A stretch of DNA of 64,000 bases from Rhodoferax sp. Lineage in GTDB: Bacteria; Pseudomonadota; Gammaproteobacteria; Burkholderiales; Burkholderiaceae_C. Positions 16,823 through 25,123 of the stretch are shown one piece after another. The position numbers and the translations under genes were made by a program. Location of the stretch: NCBI RefSeq assembly GCF_028714215.1, contig NZ_JAQTMS010000002.1, forward strand, positions 62,001 to 126,000. The letters are read 5' to 3'. Below the pieces are notes generated by a model. It had not been told where the DNA came from. It searched no databases and saw nothing but the letters and a program-made list of their open reading frames with translations. Numbering within the stretch: the first letter of the stretch is position 1; every line of letters starts with the position of its first letter.

Positions 16823-18069
16823 GCGAATACCTTTTGAACACTGCGAATGCCAGCCACCAGCGCGTCCACGTCGGCCAGCGTGTTGTAGAACGCAAACGAG
16901 GCGCGCGAGGTGGCGACCACGCCCAGGCGGGCCATCAAGGGCTGCGCGCAGTGGTGGCCGGTGCGCACCGCAACGCCTTCCTGGTTCAGCACGGTTCCCA
17001 CGTCGTGGGGGTGAATACCCTGCACGGCAAATGACAGCACCGCGGCCTTGTCCTGCGCGGTGCCCAGCAGGCGCACACCGGGCAGTGCGCTCAAGTGTTC
17101 AGTTGCATGACGCAGCAATTCGTGCTCGTGCGCTGCAATGGCTGGCATACCAATGCTGCTGAGGTAGTCCACCGCGGCGCCCAGGCCGATGGCGGCGGCG
17201 ATGGGCGGCGTGCCGGCCTCGAACTTGTTCGGAATGGCCGCGTAGGTGGTTTTCTCAAACATGACGGTATGGATCATGTCGCCACCGCCCTTGAACGGCT
17301 GCATCGCTTCGAGCAGCGCGGCGCGGCCATACAGGATGCCGATACCGGTCGGGCCGCACATCTTGTGGCCCGAGAAGGCATAAAAATCACAGTCCATATC
17401 CTGCACGTCCACTACCAGGTGCGGTGCGGCCTGCGCGCCATCGACCAGTACCGGCACGCCGCGCGCATGGGCGAACGCGATCATTTTTTTCACCGGATTG
17501 ATGCTGCCCAGCGCATTCGAGACGTGGCCGACGCTCACCAGGCGGGTGCGTTCGTTGAAGAGTGCTTCATACTCGTGCAGCAGCAGTTCACCGGCGTCGT
17601 TGATGGGCACTACGCGAAGGATTGCGCCTTTCTCGGTCGCCAGCATTTGCCACGGCACAATGTTGGAGTGGTGCTCCAGTACGGTCAAGATAATTTCGTC
17701 GCCAGCGTTGATGTTCTTGCGGCCCCAGCCATGCGCCACCAGGTTGATGCCCTCGGTGGTGCCGCTGGTGAAGATCACCTCGCGCGCTTCACGCGCATGG
17801 ATAAAGCGTTGCAGTCTGGCGCGCGCCGCCTCGTAGGCGATGGTGGCGGTTTCGGACAGGTAATGCACCGCGCGGTGAATGTTGGCGTGCTCCGTGGTCT
17901 GGTAGCGCAGCAGGCGATCGATCACCGGTTGCGGCATCTGGCTCGACGCCGCGTTGTCCAGATAGACCAGCGGCTTGCCCGCCACCGTGAGCTTGAGTAT
18001 CGGAAAGTCAGCGCGAACGCGGGCCACGTCAAAAGCCGGCAGCGTAGGGAAGGCGGGTGTGTTGCTCAT
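16819..18069 (-). CDS. sufS: Cysteine desulfurase SufS
   Basis: 416 residues, class V PLP aminotransferase fold, group II desulfurase. Visible landmarks are YLDNAASSQMPQPVIDRLLR, the GTTEGINLVAHGWG phosphate site, VLVDGAQAAPHLVVDVQDMD, the PLP lysine in FYAFSGHKMCGPTGIGILYG, and RTGHHCAQPLM, which holds the catalytic Cys. The enzyme converts cysteine to alanine and a persulfide that SufU accepts. It is coupled by four-base overlaps to sufD upstream and sufU downstream. Confidence 0.95.
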   Translation of the reverse strand: MSNTPAFPTLPAFDVARVRADFPILKLTVAGKPLVYLDNAASSQMPQPVIDRLLRYQTTEHANIHRAVHYLSETATIAYEAARARLQRFIHAREAREVIFTSGTTEGINLVAHGWGRKNINAGDEIILTVLEHHSNIVPWQMLATEKGAILRVVPINDAGELLLHEYEALFNERTRLVSVGHVSNALGSINPVKKMIAFAHARGVPVLVDGAQAAPHLVVDVQDMDCDFYAFSGHKMCGPTGIGILYGRAALLEAMQPFKGGGDMIHTVMFEKTTYAAIPNKFEAGTPPIAAAIGLGAAVDYLSSIGMPAIAAHEHELLRHATEHLSALPGVRLLGTAQDKAAVLSFAVQGIHPHDVGTVLNQEGVAVRTGHHCAQPLMARLGVVATSRASFAFYNTLADVDALVAGIRSVQKVFA

Positions 18070-19390
18070 GGCTGGCCTGTGGTCTGCTGGAGCACCGTCT
18101 GCTCAAGCTGGCGTCGCAGTGACGCGACGGGAATGCGGTTGATGACTTCAGCACCGAAGGCGTAAGTCAGCAGATTGCGCGCCACCGCCTCTGGCAAGCC
18201 GCGGCTTTGCAGGTAGAAAACCTCCTCGCTGTCGAGCTGGCCGACGGTGGCGCCGTGCGTGCATTTCACGTCGTCGGCAAAAATTTCGAGTTGCGGCTGG
18301 GTATCAACCAGCGCTTGACCAGAGAGCAGCAGGTTGCGGCTGGATTGTGTTGAAACGGTTTTTTGCGCCCCAGGGCGAACCATCACCTTGCCGTTAAAGA
18401 CCGCATGCGCGGCCCCGCCCACAATGCATTTGTGCAACTGGCGGCTGACGCCGTGTGGCTTGGCGTGGTCGACGAAAGTGTGGGTATCGGCCAGTTGTTC
18501 GCCACCAATCAATGCCAATCCGTCCAGCGTGCATTCGGCCACATCGGCGGTCTGCAGCAGCTTGAGGTCGAGCCGCGAAATCTGCCCGCCCTGGGCGATG
18601 CTGACCGAGTGGTAGCGGCTGGCAGCGCCGAGCGACACCGCGCAACTGGCCATGTGAAAGGCTTGTCGGCTTTCACGCTGGATGCGAATATGCGCGACCT
18701 GCGCGTTCGCGCCTAAAGCCAGCTCAGCGACTGAATTGGTGAAATAGGCACCTGGGTGCAAGGCCACATAGTCTTCGATCAAAGTCACTTTGCTTCCCGC
18801 ACCGGCCACCAGCAACAGGCGTGGGTGGCTGGCCACCTCGGGCTGCGTCGAAATAAAGAGCACATGCACGGGTGTGGCAAGTGCTGTGTCGCACGGCATG
18901 ACCAGCACGGCCGCATCCGTCAGAAAAGCGGTGTTGAGTGCCGCAAACAATGCATCTTGAAATACAGCGTGCTGGCCTAGATGCTGCGCAATGCTGGACG
19001 CCTGCGTGGCCATCCTGGATGCCAAGGTGCCCACGACCAAGCTGGCATCGGAGCAGACGCTGGAGAGTTGTGGCGCATGAACGCCGTCCACAAAAACCAG
19101 CCGCGTCGTCGCCTCTTCGATGTGGAGGTGTTCCATATCGTCCGGTTGCAAGGCACTCGGCGTGCCCAGGGGATGAAACGACTGTTGGGTAAAGGCTGCC
19201 AGGCTGGTGAAACGCCAGGCTTCATCGTGCTTGCTGGGCAGCCTGAGTGCGCCCACACGCTCCAGTGCCTGGGCGCGCAGTGTTTTGAGCCACTGCGACT
19301 GCGTTGGCACCGCGCGGCCCGGGGTTTGCGTCAGGCCTGCAAGCAGGCCATCCAGAACCCCTCGCTCAGTGACAAGCGCAGTCCGGCTGT

Positions 19391-19394
<4 letters not shown>
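18066..19394 (-). CDS. sufD: Fe-S cluster assembly protein SufD
   Basis: 442 residues. The N-terminal half is variable helical sequence; the C-terminal beta-helix core includes [40 protein letters not shown] and [20 protein letters not shown], with [20 protein letters not shown] near the end. These match the SufB/SufD family, where the conserved His in KCTHGATVG is important for cluster or iron handling. SufD pairs with SufB in the SufBC2D scaffold in the cytosol. Both junctions in the operon are ATGA overlaps. Confidence 0.94.
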
Positions 19395-20178
<784 letters not shown>

Positions 20179-20182
<4 letters not shown>

Positions 20183-21615
20183 CCGATGCTCCCTTCAAGC
20201 TTGAACCCCAGCAATTTGGTCGCTTCGACCGCGAATTCCATCGGCAACTGGCGAAACACGTCCTTGCAAAAACCGTTGATGATCATCGAGACGGCTTCCT
20301 CGGCGCCGATCCCGCGTTGCGCGAAATAGAACATCTGGTCTTCACCAATTCTTGAGGTGGACGCTTCGTGCTCAACCTGGGCGCTTTGGTTGCGCACCTG
20401 GATATAGGGGAAAGTGTTGGCGCTGCATTGGGCCCCGACCAGCATCGAGTCGCACTGCGAATAGTTGCGCGCACCCGCGGCGCTGGGCATCACCTTGACC
20501 AGGCCGCGGTAGCTGTTGCTCGACTGACCTGCCGAAATGCCCTTGCTGACGATGGTGCTGCGGGTGTTCTTGCCAATGTGGATCATCTTGCTGCCGGTAT
20601 CGGCCTGCTGGTGGTGGTTGGTCACCGCGACCGAGTAAAACTCGCCCACCGAGTGGTCGCCCAGCAGAATGCACGACGGATACTTCCAGGTGATGGCCGA
20701 CCCGGTCTCCACCTGGGTCCATGAAATCCGCGAGTTGACGCCCCGGCACAGGCCACGCTTGGTGACGAAGTTGTAAATACCGCCCACGCCGTTTTCGTCG
20801 CCTGCGTACCAGTTTTGTACCGTTGAGTACTTGATGTCGGCATTGTCCAGCGCCACCAGCTCAACCACCGCGGCGTGCAACTGGTTGGTGTCGAACTTGG
20901 GTGCCGTGCAGCCTTCAAGGTAAGACACCGAGGCGCCTTCCTCGGCCACGATCAAGGTGCGTTCAAACTGGCCGGTGTCCTGGGTGTTGATGCGAAAGTA
21001 GGTGGACAAGTCCATCGGGCACTTGACGCCCTTTGGGATGAAGCAAAACGAACCATCGGTAAACACCGCCGAGTTGAGCGCAGCGTAATAGTTGTCGGCG
21101 GCCGGCACCACGCTGCCGAGGTATTTTTGAACCAGCTCGGGGTGGTTTTGCACCGCCTCGGAGATCGACCCGAAAATAATGCCGACCTCGGCCAGTTTGG
21201 CCTTGTAGGTGGTGGTCACCGAGACGCTGTCAAAAATCACATCAACCGCCACGCCCGCCAGCGCTGCGCGCTCGTGCATCGGCACGCCGAGTTTTTCGAA
21301 GGTGCGCAGCAGTTCGGGATCGACTTCGTCCATGCTCTTTAACTTGGCCTTCGGTTTGGGTGCCGCGTAGTAGCTGATGGCCTGAAAATCGATTTTTGGA
21401 TACTTGACATTGGCCCACTGCGGCTCGGTCATCGTCAGCCAGTGGCGAAACGCCTTCAGGCGGAATTCAAGCAGCCACTCGGGCTCGTTCTTCTTGGCGG
21501 AGATCAACCGGATGGTGTCTTCACTCAGGCCCTTCTCCGCCACATCCGACGCGATGTCAGTGACAAAGCCATGTTTGTAGGGCTGGTTGACCAGGTTTTG
21601 CAGTATGGCACTCAT
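20179..21615 (-). CDS. sufB: Fe-S cluster scaffold SufB
   Basis: 478 residues, full length. Clear SufB segments are [17 protein letters not shown] near residue 45, [20 protein letters not shown] near 190, [20 protein letters not shown] near 235 (with the Cys of the CTAP motif), and the C-terminal [20 protein letters not shown]. SufB accepts persulfide sulfur and holds the nascent cluster with SufD and SufC. The ATG overlaps the stop of the shortened sufA frame by four bases, so sufB translation is coupled to that upstream frame, which may be why the frame persists. Confidence 0.96.
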
Positions 21616-21821
21616 GCCGCACCTGCCTCGCCCGCACCCGCCTTCAGGCTGAGGCTTTCGCCGCAGCCGCAGGTGTTGTCTTCAGCCAATTCATGGGCGC
21701 TGGCATAAGCCGGGCAGCCCACCGGCTTGAGACCAACAGGCAGTTCGATGCCGTTGCCGCGCTGGGCAATTTGTGAGCGAATCTGTCTGGAGGCCGCCTG
21801 ATTTGAGGTGGTTGTGATCAT
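21612..21821 (-). pseudogene. sufA: A-type Fe-S carrier SufA with in-frame internal deletion
   Basis: The 69-residue frame begins MITTTSNQAASRQIRSQIAQ and continues RGNGIELPVGLKPVGCPAYA, the normal first half of an A-type carrier (SufA/IscA: rG.G..LrvG.k..GCsGy.Y). It then passes via SAHELAEDN directly to [10 protein letters not shown], the C-terminal CGCGxS motif. About 50 residues between the first Cys and the CGC pair are missing compared with roughly 107-120 residues in the family. All three cluster-ligand cysteines survive, and so does the four-base overlap with sufB. The start at 21821 matches the family N-terminus; an ATG at 21842 lies inside the operator. It may be a dead carrier kept for coupling, or a functional mini-form. 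Confidence 0.7.
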
Positions 21822-21833
21822 GCTCATTCCAAT

Positions 21834-21856
21834 AAGATGCATTATGTATGTATCTT
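21834..21856. promoter_or_regulatory. NsrR-like palindrome over the suf promoter
   Basis: Plus-strand arms AAGATGCATTA and GTATGTATCTT flank a central T. Against the NsrR consensus arms (AAGATGCATTT, AAATGCATCTT) the left arm differs only in the last base, and the right arm keeps most positions. It ends 13 bases before the sufA start codon, so a bound regulator would block transcription. Other Rrf2-family regulators (for example IscR-like) can read related sites, so the identity of the protein is an inference. Confidence 0.55.
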
Positions 21857-21870
21857 ATATATTTTGCAAA
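21841..21870 (-). promoter_or_regulatory. Probable sigma-70 promoter of the suf operon
   Basis: On the minus strand TTTGCA (21865-21870) and CATAAT (21841-21846) are separated by 18 bases. The -10 box lies inside the NsrR-like palindrome. The predicted start would be near 21834, leaving a leader of about a dozen bases before sufA. The surrounding AT-rich stretch (TATATAAGATAC) stands out from the GC-rich genes. Confidence 0.45.
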
Positions 21871-21932
21871 CCTCACCCTTGTCCAAAGAAAGAGAGCTTG
21901 GCAAACCGAGGGTCTTTCCATGGGACCGATGA

Positions 21933-22193
21933 GTGATGACTTACCACGTTGCGGCGGCGAAAGCACCTCTCTCATCGTTTCAACCTGTCATTTTTACGAG
22001 CCTGCTGCCGTTCGAGGCCAAGGATCTGAAACGGGTGCTACCGGAGGTGGCCCTGGATCGGCGCATCGTCAAGGCTGTCACCATGGCGCGGGCCACGATG
22101 CCGGATGGGCAAACCTTGCGAGCCGTCAATGACCTCTTCATCGGGCCGCGCAGCCACACTCTACCGCAGCTCAAACCGCCTATGCGTCGCTAG
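21933..22193 (+). pseudogene. NAD kinase gene fragment
   Basis: The frame contains RRIVKAVTMARATMPDGQTL followed by RAVNDLFIGPRSHT, which resembles the region before the conserved 'LN(D/E)..(I/V)G..S..SARY' of ATP-NAD kinases of the type with a VNDLFIGPRSH motif. After RSHT it switches to unrelated residues and stops at 22193. The N-terminal diacylglycerol-kinase-like GGDG region and the C-terminal catalytic half are both missing. It therefore cannot be active. It runs directly into the nucleotidyltransferase-fold gene, suggesting a deletion that joined the two. Confidence 0.5.
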
Positions 22194-23163
22194 CAGCGCC
22201 AGCCGATCAGAGGACGTACGGACGGTGGCTGAGTTACCGGGCAGCTTCTCCAAGAAAGTGGTGAAGGGAAGGGAGTATTGGTATTACCAGACACCGGACC
22301 TTACCGGAAGGCAGATGCAGATCTTCTTGGGCTCGGCATCTGACGAACTCACCGAGTTAATGGCGCTCCATCGTAGCGGGGACGACAAGAAGGTGCACCT
22401 GCGCCAACTCACTCGCCAAGCTATCGCAGCGGGTTGCCCCTCCATTGTCGCCGCGCACGCAAAAATCATTGAACGCTTGGCGGACGCGGGTTTCTTCCGG
22501 GCCGGAGGAATACTGATGGGAACACACGTTTATATGGCCTACCAGAACTACCTTGGCATTCGTTGGCAATCTGCGGCACAAACCGTGGATTTGGACTCTG
22601 CGCCTGCAGGGCGCAATGTCTCCGTTGCTATTCCATCGGACGTCACCATGGACATGGGCAGCGAAATCGAAGCCCTAAAGAGGGGATTCGTTCCAGTCAA
22701 GAGTCTGACCACCTACGTGAAATCCGATGAACAGGATTTGCAAATCGATTTCGTGACCTGTAGTCACCGGGGCGGTGACACTCCCGTTCTCATCAAGGCG
22801 TTGAACGCAACAATGCAGCCGTTGAAATTCATGGAGTTCTCCATGGAAGCGCCGATTCAGGTAACTCTGCTCGCGCAGCGCGGACCCATCACGGTCAACG
22901 CGCCACCGCCGGAAAAGTACGCTTTGCACAAGTTGCTGGTCTATGGTGAGAGACCTCAAAACATGCGGGTTAAGGCTACCAAGGATTTGGCCCAGGCGGC
23001 ATCGCTCATCGACTACCTTGCCAAGCATGACTCCGAACTGCTAAGCCAGACATGGGACGGGCTAATCAGTCAAGAGCCTGGGTGGCGGAGCCGGGCAATT
23101 GAGGGCCTAAAAGCATTAAAGGAGCGGTACCCCGGAGTGGACACTTCTGCATTGCTCGAATAG
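22105..23163 (+). CDS. GSU2403-type nucleotidyltransferase-fold protein
   Basis: The conserved part starts at VRTVAELPGSFSKKVVKGRE (about 22213) and continues with YWYYQTPDLTGRQMQIFLG. Then comes the nucleotidyltransferase core: ADAGFFRAGGILMGTHVYMA, an acidic TVDLDSA, and a third acidic strand DLQIDFVTCSHRGGD. These match the GSU2403/NTP_transf_8 family, whose role is undefined. Residues before about 35 overlap the NAD-kinase remnant out of frame and are probably not native. An alternative frame just upstream reads STAAQTAYASLAAPADQ, which looks like the true N-terminus, so a frameshift near 22200-22215 is likely. GTG 22225 is a possible internal start. Confidence 0.65.
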   Translation: MGKPCEPSMTSSSGRAATLYRSSNRLCVASSASRSEDVRTVAELPGSFSKKVVKGREYWYYQTPDLTGRQMQIFLGSASDELTELMALHRSGDDKKVHLRQLTRQAIAAGCPSIVAAHAKIIERLADAGFFRAGGILMGTHVYMAYQNYLGIRWQSAAQTVDLDSAPAGRNVSVAIPSDVTMDMGSEIEALKRGFVPVKSLTTYVKSDEQDLQIDFVTCSHRGGDTPVLIKALNATMQPLKFMEFSMEAPIQVTLLAQRGPITVNAPPPEKYALHKLLVYGERPQNMRVKATKDLAQAASLIDYLAKHDSELLSQTWDGLISQEPGWRSRAIEGLKALKERYPGVDTSALLE

Positions 23164-23377
23164 CAGTTGGGGACTATTCAGAAGAACTCATAGTTGTTGT
23201 GCACCGCGATGCAGATGTCGAGCTTGTTCCGCAGCTTGTCGATGGGCTTCGCCACAGTCCAGGTTTTGCGGGCCGTCGCCGCCATGCCGGCCCTTATCAT
23301 CGCGCACGTGGTTCTGGACTCGCGCTTGAACAAGCCTACACGCATATCGTGCGCCATTCTGCAATCGGCTCGCAATA
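23164..23377. other. Gap with one weak small frame
   Basis: Downstream of the leftward 88-residue gene lies a 59-codon leftward frame (23178-23357) starting MAHDMRVGLFKRESRTTCAM and ending LDICIAVHNNYEFF. It is neatly placed and basic, but has no ribosome site and no family I recognise. No other feature is seen here. Confidence 0.25.
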
Positions 23378-23644
23378 CTACAGCCTGGTGACCCCAGGCA
23401 GATAGCAGAATAGCTTGCCATCGACATACAGCGCGCCTTCCTGGGCGCCGGCTTCGGCGTAGAACTCCAGCATCGGTGCGCGGGCGGCGACAGGTTCGCG
23501 CATCCGCTCGGCGGCAGTCAGTTGGCGCGCCAGGCGGACGAGTACCAAACTCGCAGTGCGCAGCCCTACAGCCAGCAAGCGACGGCCCGAGTAGCTGCGG
23601 GGGCGATACAGCGGCAAAGTTGTGGAGGCCAACCTTTCTGTCAT
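23378..23644 (-). CDS. Small hypothetical protein
   Basis: 88 residues, start supported by AAAGGAG eight bases before the ATG. The N-terminus is basic (TERLASTTLPLYRPRSYSGR), followed by an amphipathic helix (LLAVGLRTASLVLVRLARQL) and a C-terminal beta-like segment LEFYAEAGAQEGALYVDGKL ending LPGVTRL. I do not recognise a named family. It lies just downstream of a strong hairpin and of a promoter with paired operators (23939-23991), which suggests an accessory element gene under tight control. No membrane segment is certain. Confidence 0.55.
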   Translation of the reverse strand: MTERLASTTLPLYRPRSYSGRRLLAVGLRTASLVLVRLARQLTAAERMREPVAARAPMLEFYAEAGAQEGALYVDGKLFCYLPGVTRL

Positions 23645-23684
23645 GACATGCTCCTTTGGTCAAACACTGGCAACACAAATGAAA

Positions 23685-23715
23685 ACGGCCCGGGGCTGGT
23701 TTGCACCCGGGCCGT
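23685..23715 (-). terminator. Strong hairpin before the small gene
   Basis: A perfect ten-base stem (ACGGCCCGGG / CCCGGGCCGT) with an 11-base loop. Read leftwards it is followed by TTTTC, so it resembles a terminator for minus-strand transcription arriving from 23.96 kb. It sits 41 bases before the small gene's start, so it could also act as an attenuator in that gene's leader. Confidence 0.5.
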
Positions 23716-23748
23716 CATGAACAAGAACCTCGCGCTACCGAGGTCAGT

Positions 23749-23961
23749 TCACGATGCCCCGGGCGGGGCGCGAAGATTGATAAAACCCGACCGCTCATGG
23801 CCGTCCTGAATGCCCGGCTGCAACGCGAAGCGGGTGCAGTCGTCAGCAATTTCAGGCACAGGCAAGACCATTAGGCGGAGGGCTTTGAGGTTGATCGGAC
23901 ATGTTGTGATGGGTGGCCGGGGCAGCGACACGACAACAAACTTGCTCAAATGATAAACCAC
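23749..23961 (-). CDS. Possible small protein of the accessory patch
   Basis: A 70-codon leftward frame that starts MVYHLSKFVVVSLPRPPITT and contains VLPVPEIADDCTRFALQPGI, ending FINLRAPPGAS. It begins directly downstream of a well-formed -10 box (TAATAT), and its first codons overlap an operator-like repeat, so a leaderless or very short-leader mRNA would be required. No ribosome site, family match or membrane segment is apparent. It may instead be an untranslated leader for the 88-residue gene. Confidence 0.25.
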   Translation of the reverse strand: MVYHLSKFVVVSLPRPPITTCPINLKALRLMVLPVPEIADDCTRFALQPGIQDGHERSGFINLRAPPGAS

Positions 23962-23991
23962 ATATTATCTTGAGCAAGATATATTTATCAA
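23939..23991 (-). promoter_or_regulatory. Promoter with two operator-like palindromes
   Basis: On the minus strand, TTGATA (23986-23991), an 18-base spacer and TAATAT (23962-23967) make a near-consensus promoter. The spacer contains the palindrome ATCTTGAGCAAGAT (23967-23980). A second copy of its core, CTTGCTCAA, lies at 23941-23949 in inverted orientation. Paired sites over the spacer and just downstream of -10 are typical for repressor control. The regulator encoded at 24005-24583 is the obvious candidate. Confidence 0.55.
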
Positions 23992-24004
23992 AATGGACGA
24001 TGCG

Positions 24005-24583
24005 CTATTTCTTTTGTCGCAGTGGCGCCACACCGGCTTGTGACCGCAACCACAGCGCGTGGGCTTCGGCTGATGTGGGCGCGCGTTTTGCTGGCAGCTC
24101 CGACTCCCCCGCCCTGCCAGGCGACAGCGGTGGCGCGGTGTTCGCGGTGGGCATTAGCACTTCCCCCAACAAATCGAGCAAGCGCGTGCGCGCGCGCTGT
24201 GGGTGGCGTCGGTAGTAGGTCAGCACCAGTCCGACTATGAAACGTTCGTCGTCATCCCTGGGAGCGTGGCTGTCACTGGGCAATTCGGGTGTCGGGACGG
24301 GTTCGGCGGCGCGTGCGCCAGCGCCGTGCTGCTGGTCCATCCAGCCGTGCGGCTTGTGGCAAAGTTGCTCGAACTGTCGCGCCAGCCGTTCACCAATCTG
24401 GCGTGATCGACTCTTGATCTGGCTCCAGTAGCTGGCTTGTATCTGCACCCGTTCTGCAAAACGCCCTTCGAGTCCTCGCAGTGTGGCGGCATCCGGCTGT
24501 TTGATGGTGTTGCGGACAAATTCATCAAACAGCGCAAGGGCGTTGTCGAAGCGAATCTGCGCCAAATCGGGGGCACTGGTCAT
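24005..24583 (-). CDS. Phage-repressor-like HTH protein
   Basis: 192 residues. Residues about 8-80 look like the DNA-binding part: RFDNALALFDEFVRNTIKQP, FAERVQIQASYWSQIKSRSR and QIGERLARQFEQLCHKPHGW followed by MD. The pattern 'l.SqI...r.IG..lAR..E.....p.GWmD' is characteristic of XRE/Cro-like repressors of prophages and mobile elements. The C-terminal half is Pro/Ala-rich and has DERFIVGLVLTYYRRHPQRA; no S24 protease domain is visible. A 15-base palindrome lies 33 bases upstream of its start. It probably controls itself and the promoter at 23962-23991. Confidence 0.6.
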   Translation of the reverse strand: MTSAPDLAQIRFDNALALFDEFVRNTIKQPDAATLRGLEGRFAERVQIQASYWSQIKSRSRQIGERLARQFEQLCHKPHGWMDQQHGAGARAAEPVPTPELPSDSHAPRDDDERFIVGLVLTYYRRHPQRARTRLLDLLGEVLMPTANTAPPLSPGRAGESELPAKRAPTSAEAHALWLRSQAGVAPLRQKK

Positions 24584-24892
24584 ACCCTGATGATAAACCT
24601 GCCTTCACCACGCTTATCAAAGCTTGATACGGCCGCGCTCCTTCAGGAACTGCCAAGCCTTCATCAGAAGTTTGCCCTTGCGCCAACTTCTCGCCGCTTT
24701 GGCGCAACTCCACACCAAATACGTCGCCATCAGCTGGACGTTGTTGCACGGATATTGGTTTCGGCCAAAATCGCCTCCTCGGCTCGCGGTCGTGCCCGCA
24801 GAGCGGCTGGTTCGCCGCGGCTTCGCTAACAAGTTCAATCAGCTCTACAGGTCTGAGCACTCGTAACTCTTTCGCTCCTTGCCAGCGCAGGG
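24584..24892. other. Upstream region of the HTH gene
   Basis: Holds a perfect palindrome, TATCAA-AGC-TTGATA (24616-24630), whose minus-strand TTGATA could be the -35 box for the regulator gene. A 73-codon leftward frame (24617-24838) ending KGKLLMKAWQFLKERGRIKL covers the rest, but lacks a ribosome site and any recognised family, so I do not call it a gene. Confidence 0.4.
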
Positions 24893-25096
24893 CTACCCGT
24901 CCGGAAGCTCGTAGCCACGCTCTTTAAGTGCCTTCGCCCAACGCCAGATGCACGCGCGCATGTCTCGCTTTTTCGCATCGTCCTCCGGCATCCAAACGAC
25001 CATGTCGATTGCCGCCTTGGCCTTCACGTACCCTTGGCGCGGCAGGGCCATGTTGAATTCCCGGTCCTTCTCCCGGTTGGCGACAGTCTTGGCCAT
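24893..25096 (-). CDS. Small basic hypothetical protein
   Basis: 67 residues starting MAKTVANREKDREFNMALPR, rich in Lys/Arg and Trp, with AKAAIDMVVWMPEDDAKKRD and ACIWRWAKALKERGYELPDG. It is compact and helical with no membrane segment. The sequence looks constrained, but I cannot name a family. I prefer the ATG at 25096 over the TTG at 25102. It lies 28 bases downstream of glmS on the same strand and may be transcribed with it. Confidence 0.5.
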   Translation of the reverse strand: MAKTVANREKDREFNMALPRQGYVKAKAAIDMVVWMPEDDAKKRDMRACIWRWAKALKERGYELPDG

Positions 25097-25123
25097 GAAC
25101 AATTAGCAATCTCGCCACCAACA

